Assembly: GCA_019739295.1 (NCBI GenBank) | Contig: JAHHDV010000030.1 | Span: 1-64,000 of the forward strand | Source: Taibaiella sp. | Lineage (GTDB): Bacteria; Bacteroidota; Bacteroidia; Chitinophagales; Chitinophagaceae | Reading direction: 5' to 3' | DNA: 64,000 bases | In this document: in pieces, positions 25,286 through 36,800 of the stretch | Layout of the letters: the number at the start of each line of letters is the position of its first letter | How positions within the stretch are numbered: position 1 is the first letter of the stretch | The notes under the pieces: model-generated | Database searches by the model: none | What the model was told of the DNA's origin: nothing | Seen by the model: the letters and a program-made list of their open reading frames with translations, nothing else | Position numbers and translations under genes: made by a program

Positions 25286-26860
25286 ATGGACCCAATGTTA
25301 ATCGCAGTGGTTTCGGCAGTGGTGGCTTTAGTGATTGGTATATTTCTTGGAAAAGCAATATTTGCCAAAAATACAGCCGGTAAAATTGCTGAGGCCGAAA
25401 GACAAGCCGAGATCATCATTCAAGAAGCAAATCATAAGAGTGAAACCCTCAAAGAGAAAAGAATCTTAGAAGCCAAGGAAAAGTACCTGCAACTTAAATC
25501 CGAGCACGAAAAGGAAGTTATCCAAAAGAATTCCAGGATTGCTGAACAGGAACAAAAGCTCAAACAAAAGGAACAATCGCTCAATGACAAGATCAATGCA
25601 GTACAGAAACAAACCAACGAGAACAACATCCTCAAGGAAAATCTCGAAAAGCAGCTGGAGATAGCGGGAATCAAGAGGGCGGAGTTAGAGAAGCACCAGG
25701 AAGAGCAGGTCAAAAGACTGGAGAAGGTAGCGAATTTATCTCAGGAAGAAGCCAAGCAGGAGCTGATCGAGGCGCTCAAGGAAGAGGCCAAAACTAATGC
25801 CATGGCTCATATCAAGGAGATTGTAGAGGAAGCCAAGCTTACAGCCAATAAGGAAGCCAAGAAAATTGTCATCCAGACCATTCAGCGCGTAGCTGCAGAG
25901 CAGACTATTGAGAATGCGATTACCGTATTCAACCTGGAGACGGATGAGATCAAAGGCCAGATCATCGGCCGTGAAGGAAGGAATATCAGAGCCATCGAAG
26001 CAGCTACCGGCGTAGATCTGATTATTGATGATACACCGGAAGCAATTGTTCTTTCCTGCTTCGACCCGATTCGGAGAGAAGTAGCCAGGCTGTCTCTCCA
26101 GAAGCTTGTTCAGGACGGCAGGATCCATCCTGCCCGGATCGAAGAAGTAGTGGCGAAGACCAAAACCCTGCTGGATGAGCAATTGATGGAGATCGGTGAA
26201 AGAACGGTAATAGAGCTGGGGATTCATGGTCTTCACAAGGACCTGATCAAGATGGTCGGAAGGATGAGGTTCCGGTCTTCCTATGGACAGAACCTCCTCC
26301 ATCACTCTAAAGAGACTGCCAACCTCTGTGCCATTATGGCTGCAGAGCTGGGGCTTGGCCAGAAAGTGGTCAAGCTGGCCAAGCGTGCAGGGTTGCTGCA
26401 TGATATCGGTAAAGTGCCTGAGGATGAGACAGAACTGAGTCATGCATTATATGGAGCAAAGCTGGCAGAGAAATGTGGTGAACATCCTGCCGTAGTTAAT
26501 GCGATCGGCGCGCACCACGATGAAATGGAGATGTCTTTTATCATCTCACCGATCATCCAGGCCTGTGATGCGATGAGCGGGGCCCGTCCTGGCGCCAGAA
26601 GGGAGATCATGCAGAGCTATATGCAGCGTATCAAAGACCTGGAGAACCTTGCAATCAGTTATAACGGTGTAGAGAAAGCATATGCTATCCAGGCCGGGAG
26701 AGAACTGCGGGTATTGGTAGAGGCAGAGAAAATATCTGATGCGGAAAGCGATAAGCTGAGCTTTGAGATTGCGGAAAAGATCCAGAACGAGATGCAATAC
26801 CCGGGGCAGATTAAAGTCACGGTCATCCGTGAAAAAAGAGCCATCAATATAGCCCGTTAA
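25286..26860 (+). CDS. rny: Ribonuclease Y
   Basis: The 524-residue protein shows the full RNase Y order. An N-terminal membrane helix (residues 4-23) is followed by a long coiled coil rich in Glu/Lys (about 30-200). A KH domain follows ([15 protein letters not shown]). The HD phosphohydrolase domain has [16 protein letters not shown] and [15 protein letters not shown], where HD binds metal. RNase Y starts mRNA decay at the inner membrane. Length and motifs are typical. The gene is single and ends in a strong terminator. Confidence 0.97.
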   Translation: MDPMLIAVVSAVVALVIGIFLGKAIFAKNTAGKIAEAERQAEIIIQEANHKSETLKEKRILEAKEKYLQLKSEHEKEVIQKNSRIAEQEQKLKQKEQSLNDKINAVQKQTNENNILKENLEKQLEIAGIKRAELEKHQEEQVKRLEKVANLSQEEAKQELIEALKEEAKTNAMAHIKEIVEEAKLTANKEAKKIVIQTIQRVAAEQTIENAITVFNLETDEIKGQIIGREGRNIRAIEAATGVDLIIDDTPEAIVLSCFDPIRREVARLSLQKLVQDGRIHPARIEEVVAKTKTLLDEQLMEIGERTVIELGIHGLHKDLIKMVGRMRFRSSYGQNLLHHSKETANLCAIMAAELGLGQKVVKLAKRAGLLHDIGKVPEDETELSHALYGAKLAEKCGEHPAVVNAIGAHHDEMEMSFIISPIIQACDAMSGARPGARREIMQSYMQRIKDLENLAISYNGVEKAYAIQAGRELRVLVEAEKISDAESDKLSFEIAEKIQNEMQYPGQIKVTVIREKRAINIAR

Positions 26861-26883
26861 CCAGGATAAATGAATGTCATAGG

Positions 26884-26918
26884 AACAGGCCGGGGATGTT
26901 TTTTCTCCGGCCTGTTTT
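26884..26918 (+). terminator. Intrinsic terminator of rny
   Basis: AACAGGCCGG and CCGGCCTGTT form a perfect 10-bp stem, with T4 at the 3' side, 23 bases after the rny stop. Confidence 0.9.
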
Positions 26919-27024
26919 ATTGCCCTGTAATTTGCAAAATAATAAAAAAAATCTATGGATTTATTGATCTGCATATAGCCAGGATTATGCTCATTTCTCA
27001 GAAAAAAGTCGGAAATTGCACCTT

Positions 27025-28940
27025 ATGTCGGATCAGTATATTGTTTCAGCCAGGAAATACAGGCCACAGACTTTTGAGACCGTGGTCGGTCAGCAACACA
27101 TCACGGAAACCCTGAAAAATGCCATCAGGAATAGTCATTTGGCACATGCTTATTTATTTTGCGGACCCAGAGGGGTGGGTAAGACGACCTGTGCGAGAAT
27201 ATTGGCTAAGACGATCAATTGCGCGCAGCCGACGGCAGATATGGAAGCCTGTGGTCAATGTGATTGTTGCCGGACCTTTCAGGAGAACAGCACCCTGAAT
27301 GTATTCGAGCTGGATGCTGCTTCCAATAATTCCGTAGATGATATCCGCGCACTGACTGAGCAGGTAAGGTATGCGCCCCAATCCGGTACATATAAAGTTT
27401 ATATTATAGATGAGGTGCACATGCTCAGTACTTCAGCATTCAATGCATTTCTCAAGACACTCGAAGAGCCGCCTGCTCATGCTATTTTTATTCTGGCCAC
27501 TACCGAGAAGCACAAAATACTGCCGACTATTCTCTCCCGATGTCAGATATTTGACTTCAAGCGTATACAAAACAATGATATTGTACAGCATCTGGATCAG
27601 ATCTGCCGGAAAGAACAGACACAATCAGAAGAATCAGCATTGCATATCATTGCCAGAAACAGTGAAGGCTGTATGCGGGACGCTTTGTCTATGCTGGACC
27701 GCCTGGCAAGCTTTACCAATGGCAATATCACGTATACCGCTACCATAGAGCACCTGAATATGCTGGATGCCGATGTCTATTTTAAAATAACCGAGTTGTT
27801 ATTGGCACAGGATTACGGCGAGGTATTGCTTGTATTCGACGACCTGATTCAAAAAGGGTTTGAAGGTAATATGTTGCTCAACGGATTAGCCGAGCATTAC
27901 CGCAACCTGCTATTGTGCAAGGATGCAAAAATGGCGGCACTTCTGGATATCTCAGAGTTTCATAAACAGAAGTATGCCGATACGGCCAGGATCATTCCCG
28001 AGTCTTATATCATCTCTTCGCTTAAGGTCATCAATGAAGCAGAGCTGCAATATGGTAATGCGATCAATAAAAGGATGCACACTGAGCTATGCTTTATCAA
28101 GCTGGCTTACCTTCAGGATGCGATTTCCCTGGCACAATTATTAAAGGATGACCAGGTAAAAAAAAACTGAAATCGCTTCTTGAGGATCCTGAAGGCAATA
28201 AAAGTAAATATGATATACCTTCACCGGACATCACTTCCGTTGCAGATCCGGAAATGGATGGATTGGGTCAGGATCCATCTCCGGCTGCTGCCACAGGGCC
28301 TATTGCCGGTACATCATCTCCTCAGCATGCTCCCGGACTACTTCCGGCTTCCCCCAGTCCTGTACATTCCAAAGAGAAAATGGGGCCGGGTTTTCTTGAA
28401 AGGTTAAAAGAGAAAACCAGGCAGAACAGCGGGCAGAGTGATCCGGTCAAAGAACTCGATGCAGCTGCGCTCCAGCATTACATAGATGAATATGCCCTGG
28501 AGCTGGAGCAAGAAGGAAAAGACCTGGTGAAAACGCAATTGAGACAATGTAAATTCAAATTGGAAGATCCACTTACTATACAGTGTACCACCCATATGCA
28601 TTTGCAGTACAATACACTCAATAGTATCCGCAATGACCTGGCCGACTTCATCTCTGCCAAAGTGCACAATCCCAAGCTAAAGGTCCGGATCACCCTTGAG
28701 GAATCCGAAAATACAGGCATCCTGGACAGGGTGCTAACCAAGAATGAAATTTTTGATCAGATGGCTGCGCGATTCCCGATATTGCAGACCTTAAAAGACC
28801 AGCTGCACCTCACGGTTAAGGCCCATTATGTTTATGAACAGGCCAGGCAGGAAGAGGAGGAGTATGAACCGGAGAACAATGTAAAGCTGGAGGAAAATGC
28901 CGGAGCGGATGCGGATCAGGATATCTTGGAAGACGAATAG
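27025..28940 (+). CDS. dnaX: DNA polymerase III tau/gamma subunit, -1 frameshift at an A9 run
   Basis: The ATG at 27025 opens a DnaX clamp-loader ATPase. It has Walker A GPRGVGKTT (residues 47-55), zinc cysteines from C66 to C82, Walker B VYIIDEVHML, and domain III to about residue 375. The zero frame then reads an A9 run (28158-28166) and stops at 28168-28170, giving 381 residues, a gamma-like length. The -1 frame continues without a stop as KLKSLLEDPEGN... to 28940, adding a tau-like tail with FLERLKEKTRQ and the conserved-looking DPVKELDAAALQHY; the full form has about 638 residues. The run contains a classic A AAA AAA slip site with AAAGGA nine bases upstream. Programmed frameshifting or slippage is possible, but so is a sequence error. 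Confidence 0.85.
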
Positions 28941-29115
28941 GCCGTTTTCTCCCTGGGCTTTGTCCTTTGTAATTTAAATTTCGGTTCGGTTATTGCCGGA
29001 AGCGATATGGCAGGAAGGAAGTGCCCGGATTTGTAAAGCAATATGAAATCTGAGCAATGCCGATGATAGAATAATTTTATTAATTAACTTAGCGTTTACT
29101 TTGTAAAGCTGTCGA

Positions 29116-32100
29116 ATGAAAATTATTTCAAGATTAATAGCGATCGTACTCCTGGTGTTATTCTGTGCGGAGTTTTCCAATGCTCAGTTGAGCCTGGAGA
29201 CCTTTGGAAAGAATAGGGTGCAAAGGCGTAAGTTTGACTGGAGATATTACGAATCCCAGAGATTCAGAGTCTATTATTACGATCGTGGAGGAGCGGAATT
29301 GGCTAAATTCATCTCTGAACAGGCTGACCAGGATGTCAAAGCCATAGAGCGTACCATGAACAGTAATTTCCCCCAGATGCTCAATATTATTCTGTATAAT
29401 AACTATGATGAGTATCTGCAGTCCAACGTAGATTTCAATACAGAGCTGGAAGTGTCTGATCCTTTTGCCGGGAATGTAAAAGTAGCAGGAGATAAACTGG
29501 TGATTTATTTTACAGGGGAGCATAAGGATCTGAAGAAACAGCTCAGGAGAGGTATGGCCCAGGTGATCATGGAGAGAGCGCTTTTGGGAGATGATGTCAA
29601 ATCCTTTGCCAGGAATGCGCTCAGCCAAAAGATTCCCACCTGGGTGAGTAGCGGTTACATTGATTACACTGTATTTGGTTGGGATACGGATGCTGAAGAA
29701 GAGTTCAAGCAATTACTGAATAAGGATAAAGTATATTTTGAGCAGGTTATCCGGCATGATGAGCAGTTGGCAGGGAGAGCATTCTGGAAGTTTATTGCAG
29801 ACAGGTATGGAAAAAATGAAGTCAGAAATCTTTACTTTTTGATTCTTCAGAAAAACAGGCTGAATAGTGCCTTAAAAAGCAAATATCAGCTGAATCAGCA
29901 TCAAATAAGTGACTCGGTCATCGCTCATTTCAGGAATAGATACCAGTTTGAAAAGCAGCTGACGGAAGATCCTGTCAATGACTCCGCCTTGTTTACCATT
30001 ACGCGGGGCAATGATGATATTGTTATCACGGAGGTCAAAGTTTCCCCTCGGGGCTCGGATATCGCCTATGTTGAATGGGAGAAAGGGGAATACCGGGTTT
30101 ATCTGGAAAAAACCAATAACCAAAGGCAGACGGTAGAGAGAACAAGGGGTGTCATCTTCAGCGGAGGTGTTTTGGATCATACTGCTGATCCTGATCCGGA
30201 TTATCCACTGTTGGCATGGTCCAATACCGGGTTTAAATTAGGGATTATTTATCCCAAAAAAGGGAAATTATTCTTCCGGATCTATGATGCGGTAAAAGGC
30301 GAATATTTCAATTATGAGATCAAGTATAACCGTTTCGACAGGATACAGGGATTTACCTTTATGGAAGATGATGAGCACGTGGTGCTTTCCGCTATCAAAA
30401 ACGGGCAGAGCGATCTTTACGAATATCAATACAGGTTCGGAAGATTTACCCAATTGACAGATGATACATATGATGACCTCTCCCCTGTATTCATCACCGG
30501 AGGTGCCCGCAAAGGGATTGCTTTCCTGTCCAACCGGCCATTGCCGTTTATGAATATCAAAGCCCTTCCGAATGAATTGCCTACACAGCCTTTGAATGCT
30601 TTCTTTTATTTCCATACCACCAAGAGTATGGATTTACTGCAGCTGACCAAAGTGAAAGATGAGAAAATACAGCAGGTCATACCCTATGGCCCGGATTATT
30701 ATGCTTATCTGAGCGACAAATCCGGTATTCAGAACAGGTATGTGGTACTGTTCAACCGGGATGAAAATAATAAGGATACAGCTTACAGTGTGGCCGTAAC
30801 GAACTATTCCAGCAATATCATTTCACAGCAATACAATGCGGCCTCCGGTAAGATAGCGGAAGTCATCCAGGATGATAATCAATACAAGATATTCTTTCGG
30901 AAAGTAAGTTCCCCTGAACCAGCCGGAGATCTGGAAATAAAAGAGCCGATCTTTATCAGGTCCGTCGGCGAGGACAGAAGAGAAGATTCCGGTGAACTGG
31001 AGCTTATCCAAAACGAAAGAAGTTATTTCGAAGTAAAATCAGGTGATGATTTTATTACAGAATTTGAGTACCGCGAAACGGAACATGATATTGTACCCCT
31101 GGATAAAGAATCTATAGCATTTGCAGACCAGATGAATGTCAGTGATTCCGGCCAGTATGATACGACTAAAACCTATATAGTCACAGACGGTGACAGGAGT
31201 GATGGGAAGCAAATTGTTTTTGTAGACAGCTCTTATATCAAGCTGAGGTCTAACCCGTATAAAAGAGCATTTCACACCTCCTCATTTTCTGCTCATTTGG
31301 ACAATAGCCTGGTTTTCAGTAAATACCAAAGTTATAGCGGCAACTTCGGATCTATTTCCAATCCTGATTTCGGTGGTATGATGACCATCGTTATGAAAGA
31401 CAGGCTTGAGGATCACCGGATTACAGGAGGACTCAGGTTCAATCCCGATTTTACCCTTTCTTACCTGTTGAAATATGAGAACCTGAAGAGCCGGCTTGAC
31501 TGGGGTATTACGGGATTCTTGCAGAACAATAGTTTTACCACATTGGTAGGAGTAGTGACTGGGGCAGGAATTATACCTGCCAGTATTCCCTCTAAATCCA
31601 GAATGACGATACTTCAGGCCAATTTTATTTATCCGCTGGACAGGACGAACAGCCTTCGTGCTTATATCAGTCTCAGAGAGGACAGGACGATCTTAAAGGC
31701 AAGCGAATATGTAGGGCTCATTATACCGGATATGCTGGAACGGTATTCCATGAGCCGTTTCGAATTTGTGCACGATGATACCAAGACCCCGGCCTTGAAT
31801 ATATTTAATGGAATGAGGTATAAGGTCTATGGTGAGTATTTGTATAAATTTCAGGTAGAAAATGAATTTTACGGAGACCAGAACGGGACCATCAATAATA
31901 AGCTGGGCGGTTTCTACAACTTTGGATTTGATATCCGGTACTATAGACCGATTTACAAAGACTTTATTCTGGCAATTCGCGGCGCAGGGGCGCATTCAGG
32001 TGGCAATCAGCAGATCATGTACGTCCTGGGAGGAGTGGATAATCAGTTCAATCCTACTTACAATAATTTACTGCAGCCTACTTTAATGAACACATATGCA

Positions 32101-32514
32101 TTTCAGGCCTTGACCACCAATTTGCGGGGTTATACGCAGAATGCGAGAAACGGAAATACTTATTTGCTGTCTAATATAGAATTAAGGTTACCTTTAATCA
32201 CTACTTTTACCCATAGGTCGGTCTCCTCTTTATTTCTGAAAAACCTTCAGTTGGTAGGATTCCTGGATATCGGATCGGCCTGGGAAGGTATCCTGCCAGA
32301 TAATAACCTGACCCGGAACAATATTTTTTATTACCCGAACAGGTTTGATCCTCAATTGACGGTACAGATACCGTATCCTTATCCCAACCAATTGGCATTA
32401 GGGTATGGTTTGGGGCTGAGGATGTATGTATACAGTTATTTCCTGAGGATAGATTATGCGAGAAATATTGAGAACAGGGACCTGTGGCATATATCCCTGG
32501 GTTATGACTTCTGA
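29116..32514 (+). CDS. Propeller plus outer-membrane-barrel protein
   Basis: The 1132-residue protein has a signal peptide (residues 1-23). Residues ~30-270 resemble a peptidase-MA (gluzincin) domain, but the expected HExxH is replaced (GMAQVIMERALL). The matching downstream IPTWVSSGYIDY is still there, so it is probably catalytically dead. Residues ~300-650 contain WD40/TolB-like propeller blades (VSPRGSDIAYVEWEKGEY, LTDDTYDDLSPVF). The C-terminal ~400 residues look like a surface-antigen/Omp85-like barrel: LRGYTQNARNGNTYLLSN, QLVGFLDIGSAWEG and a terminal GYDF. It is likely an outer-membrane protein with a periplasmic propeller. The role is unknown. Confidence 0.75.
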   Translation: MKIISRLIAIVLLVLFCAEFSNAQLSLETFGKNRVQRRKFDWRYYESQRFRVYYYDRGGAELAKFISEQADQDVKAIERTMNSNFPQMLNIILYNNYDEYLQSNVDFNTELEVSDPFAGNVKVAGDKLVIYFTGEHKDLKKQLRRGMAQVIMERALLGDDVKSFARNALSQKIPTWVSSGYIDYTVFGWDTDAEEEFKQLLNKDKVYFEQVIRHDEQLAGRAFWKFIADRYGKNEVRNLYFLILQKNRLNSALKSKYQLNQHQISDSVIAHFRNRYQFEKQLTEDPVNDSALFTITRGNDDIVITEVKVSPRGSDIAYVEWEKGEYRVYLEKTNNQRQTVERTRGVIFSGGVLDHTADPDPDYPLLAWSNTGFKLGIIYPKKGKLFFRIYDAVKGEYFNYEIKYNRFDRIQGFTFMEDDEHVVLSAIKNGQSDLYEYQYRFGRFTQLTDDTYDDLSPVFITGGARKGIAFLSNRPLPFMNIKALPNELPTQPLNAFFYFHTTKSMDLLQLTKVKDEKIQQVIPYGPDYYAYLSDKSGIQNRYVVLFNRDENNKDTAYSVAVTNYSSNIISQQYNAASGKIAEVIQDDNQYKIFFRKVSSPEPAGDLEIKEPIFIRSVGEDRREDSGELELIQNERSYFEVKSGDDFITEFEYRETEHDIVPLDKESIAFADQMNVSDSGQYDTTKTYIVTDGDRSDGKQIVFVDSSYIKLRSNPYKRAFHTSSFSAHLDNSLVFSKYQSYSGNFGSISNPDFGGMMTIVMKDRLEDHRITGGLRFNPDFTLSYLLKYENLKSRLDWGITGFLQNNSFTTLVGVVTGAGIIPASIPSKSRMTILQANFIYPLDRTNSLRAYISLREDRTILKASEYVGLIIPDMLERYSMSRFEFVHDDTKTPALNIFNGMRYKVYGEYLYKFQVENEFYGDQNGTINNKLGGFYNFGFDIRYYRPIYKDFILAIRGAGAHSGGNQQIMYVLGGVDNQFNPTYNNLLQPTLMNTYAFQALTTNLRGYTQNARNGNTYLLSNIELRLPLITTFTHRSVSSLFLKNLQLVGFLDIGSAWEGILPDNNLTRNNIFYYPNRFDPQLTVQIPYPYPNQLALGYGLGLRMYVYSYFLRIDYARNIENRDLWHISLGYDF

Positions 32515-32712
32515 TGGGAATGATCGACTGAAGGGGATCATCCATGCGTATTGATCGTTTGTCTGATCAAATCGGATTTTTTTGACACTGGCTGTAACCG
32601 GATTGATGCTAAGGTTTTTTTGAAAAAATATATTACTTAAATTTTAATTACCCAATGAAGACAAAAAATATATCGTCTACTTCTATTAACACTGTTAAAA
32701 AGTGCTATCCCT

Positions 32713-33654
32713 ATGAAGTTTGACCAATCTCTTTCTATCGAGTGGATTGCAGCTTTTATAGAGGCAGAAGTTCTGGGAAATAAGGAAATTGAAGCTTTGG
32801 GAATCAATGAAATTCACAAAGTGGAAAAAGGAGACATCACATTTGTGGATAATGAAAAATATTACAAAAAGGCACTTCAGTCGGCTGCGGATATCATCAT
32901 TATAGATCAGGCTACTGAAGTTCCGGAAGGTAAAGCATTACTGGTGACACCACATCCATTTGATGCATACAATAATATTGTAAAAAGATTCAGGGTATTC
33001 GAGCCTTCACAGGATATGATATCTCCCGATGCAGAAAGAGGCCGGGGAACGGTAATCCAGCCCGGCGTATTTATAGGCAGGAGGTGTACGATAGGCAGCA
33101 ACTGCATCATCCATGCCAACGTTACGATCTACGATCATTGTATCATTGGAGATAATGTCATTATTCATTCAGGTGCGGTTATTGGTTCGGAGGCATTTTA
33201 TTATAAAGCGAAGAAAGATCAGGACATCAAGTATACGAAGATGGAGAGCTGCGGCAGGGTGGTGATAGAAGATGATGTGGAGATCGGGGCCGGTACTACA
33301 ATTGACAAGGGCGTGAGTGGAGATACGATCATCGGCAGAGGCACCAAGATTGATAATCATGTTCATATAGGGCATGGGACTGTTATTGGAAGGAATTGCC
33401 TGATTGCTGCACAGGTTGGCATTGGAGGTAAGGCGTTCATTCAGGATAATGTGGTGCTATGGGGGCAGGTAGGTGTGAGCAAAGATCTGACTATAGGGAC
33501 AAATGCTGTAGTATTGGCACAGAGCGGCGTAGCATCGAGCATAGAAGGAGATAAGGTTTACTTCGGATCACCGGTAGCAGAAGCAAAAGTAATGATGAAG
33601 CAGCTTAACTGGATCAGGAGAATACCGGAGATCTGGGAAAAGCTGATGAAATAA
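32713..33654 (+). CDS. LpxD-like UDP-3-O-acyl-glucosamine N-acyltransferase
   Basis: The 313-residue protein is a left-handed beta-helix hexapeptide-repeat acyltransferase of LpxD type. The N-terminal uridine-binding region ([15 protein letters not shown]) is followed by hexapeptide turns. The hallmark stretch [17 protein letters not shown] includes the likely catalytic His, and [12 protein letters not shown] follows. A C-terminal helix ends the protein ([13 protein letters not shown]). LpxD acylates UDP-glucosamine in lipid A synthesis. Bacteroidota often carry a second LpxD-like paralogue away from the lpx cluster. No other lpx gene is here, so this may be that paralogue with a different substrate. 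Confidence 0.85.
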   Translation: MKFDQSLSIEWIAAFIEAEVLGNKEIEALGINEIHKVEKGDITFVDNEKYYKKALQSAADIIIIDQATEVPEGKALLVTPHPFDAYNNIVKRFRVFEPSQDMISPDAERGRGTVIQPGVFIGRRCTIGSNCIIHANVTIYDHCIIGDNVIIHSGAVIGSEAFYYKAKKDQDIKYTKMESCGRVVIEDDVEIGAGTTIDKGVSGDTIIGRGTKIDNHVHIGHGTVIGRNCLIAAQVGIGGKAFIQDNVVLWGQVGVSKDLTIGTNAVVLAQSGVASSIEGDKVYFGSPVAEAKVMMKQLNWIRRIPEIWEKLMK

Positions 33655-33858
33655 TTTAAGAGTGCTGCTGTGATTTTAAACTTATTATTAATTAAAATCA
33701 ATCGTAATGTTAAAAAAATTTTGGCCAAGTCATTAATTTGTCTATTTTTACGGGTTGATTTGTCAATTTATAAGGCAAATTTTGATAAAAAATTAATGAA
33801 CTGTGGGTAACACAATCATTATAAAACACAAATTTTTAAATTATAATTTACATTGCTT

Positions 33859-36800
33859 ATGAAAAAAAGAGTACTATCCTTAGCCCTCTTGCTTGGAGCC
33901 GGAATGCAGTTTGCATTTGGTCAGGGTCTAGTAGTAAAGGGTACGGTTGTAGACGAAGCAGGTAATCCTGTCATTGGTGCAAGTGTGGAAACGATTGACC
34001 AAAAGATGTCTACATTCACTGATGCTGAAGGTAATTTTGAGATGGAAATCCCTGAGGGAGCTGAACCACAATTGAAAATCTCCTATTTGAACATGGAGCA
34101 TAATGTTGCAGCTGCCGGAGACCTTTCCAGAATTATACTGAAAAAAACTTCTACATCTCTGGAAGGTGTGGTGGTGACCGGTTATAGAACGATTACTAAA
34201 GAAAAATATGTAGGTGCTGCAGATAATATCTCTTCAGAGCATATTGAGAAAATGCCTGTAGCAGATATCACAAGAGCATTGGAAGGGGCCGCTCCCGGCC
34301 TGCAGTTTGCAGGAGACGGATCACCGGGCGGTGGTGCGAATATCCGTATCCGCGGATTTGGTTCCGTAACCGGATCCAGCGCTCCGTTGTTCGTAGTGGA
34401 TGGAACTCCTTATGAAGGGGACATTTCTGCGATTAATCCATTGGATATTGAAAATGTGACCGTACTGAAGGACGCTACAGCTACTTCTCTATATGGATCC
34501 AGGGGAGCTAACGGGGTGATTGTTATTACAACAAAAAGAGGTAGAGGCAGAGACAATGCACCTGCTATAAATATTGATATCCGTTCAGGGTTTGTACAAA
34601 GAGGTTTGCCAAACTATGATATCATGACTTCGGAAGCAGAATATTATGAGACTGCCTGGCGTGCATATGTTCATAATTTACAATATAATGTAGGTTTCGA
34701 TGATTTCAATGAGGCTGCGAGGATCGCTTCAGGTCTGGAAGGCCTTGATGAAGGATTGATCAACAGGTTGGGCGGTTACAACTCTTACAATGTGCCGGAT
34801 GACCAGGTAGTGGGAGTTGACGGAAAAATAAATCCGGGAGCTTCCCTGAAATATCATGACAACTGGGATGATCAGATCACAAGAGTGGGAATGAGAAATG
34901 AGATCAACCTGAACGTAGGGAACAGCGATGGTAAAAACGATTATTATTTTTCACTGGGATATCTGGATGAGCAGGGATTTATCAAATATTCGGATTATGA
35001 GCGTTTTTCCGGAAGGCTGAATGTCAATTCACAGGTTAAAGACTACCTTAAAGTAGGCCTGAACCTTTCAGGAACCCTGACCTCAGGAAATTATTTTGAA
35101 TCATCAGGTTCTTCTTCAGGCAACCCGATGTATATTTCCAAGGATTTTGCCCCGATATTCCCCGTGTATTATTATGATCAAAACGGTAACCGCGAACAGG
35201 ATCCGATTACGGGAAATGATAAATATGACTGGGGAGCCAGCTCTTCTTCGAGTGAACTGATCGCCAATTCAAGTATGGGAGAAAGACCAGGTCTGCAAAA
35301 CTCCAATATCTTGGGCTCTATGTCTATGAATACAGAACAGTATAAGACCCTGAGCGTATTGGCTGTACCTTACATTGAGGTGACATTTCTGAAGAACTTT
35401 ACATTCAATACGATGCTGAGCTACAATTATTATGATATCAATAATATCAATCATAATAATGTGTTTTATGGACAATTTGCATTGAATGGCGGTTACAATT
35501 ACCGCAGGGCAGTAACCCAGAATATTTATACCTTCAGGCAGATGTTGACCTATAATAAAGATTTTAACGAAGGCAAGAGCAATCTGAATGTATTTGCTGC
35601 TCATGAGAACTATGATCTGACTGCAAGAACGCTCTCCGCTAATGCTACCGGTATTCCTATCCCTGGTAACAGTAACCTGTCCGGGGCCAACCAGACTACA
35701 GCCTCATCCCAGGATGATTTCTTCAGGATGGAGAGCTACCTGATCGGGGCAAGTTATATCCATAATAATGAATTGTTCTTTGATGCAAGTGCCAGGTGGG
35801 ATGGAACATCCAGGTTCTCTCCTACAGCCAGGTGGAACACAGTACCGTTCTGGGCTTTGGGTGTGGGTTATGACCTGAAATCAGCTGATTTTATGAGTGA
35901 GGTGGATGCGATCAAGTCTTTAAAAGTAAAAGCCAGCTATGGTACCCAGGGTAACCAGAATATCGGTGGATATTATGTGTGGCAGTCTCTTTATAACACC
36001 AACTTCCCCAACGGAAACAGCCTGGGAGGTATCATGACTGAAATGGGTAATGATGCGTTGACCTGGGAAGCTCAGGGACAGTTCAATGCTGGTGTGGAGT
36101 TCAACGCGTTCAATGAAAAACTGTATGGTGAGGTCAACTTCTTCAACAGGACCCAGTCTGATTTGTTGTTTATGGTGCCTACAGCTCCTTCTATGGGTAT
36201 CCAGGAGATGCCAAGAAATACGGCCACCATGTTCAACAGGGGAGTGGAAGTAACCTTGGGAAGTCATATCATTAATTCATTGGGTAATCCCGATAGATTT
36301 GACTGGTCCGTTAACCTGAACCTGACACATTTCAAGAACGAGATTACAGAAATGCCGGGAGGTTTGGATTCATTCCTGAGTGGTCAATTCCAGTATAAGA
36401 AAGGACATTCTATCTATGATTTCTATATTGTAGAACACGCCGGGGTAAATCCTGCAACAGGTGCAGAGATGTACTGGAATATAGATGATGAGGGGAACAG
36501 GGTACAGGATTCCGTATGGGCTAATGTAGCAAGTTCCGGACGTACTTATATGGGTTCCGCGATCCCTGATCTGTTTGGTACATTTGTCAGCAATATGAAC
36601 TACAAAGGATTTAACCTGCAGTTCACTTTGGCTTATGGCCTGGGTGGAGATTATTATGATGGGGTATATGCATCCTTGATGGGACCCGGAACCTGGGGTA
36701 GAAACTGGCACAGGGATATATTGAACTCCTGGACTACCGAGAACACAGGCGCTTCTTTACCAAGAACGGAGATCAATAACATCAATATTGGAAATGCATC

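Noticed and set aside
33672..33699. GATTTTAA/TTAAAATC inverted repeat after the LpxD-like gene
   Set aside because: The stem is only A/T-rich and lacks a T run, so a terminator call is not supported.
32600..33858. Possible CRISPR or repeat arrays in AT-rich gaps
   Set aside because: No evenly spaced direct repeats were found here or elsewhere in the window.
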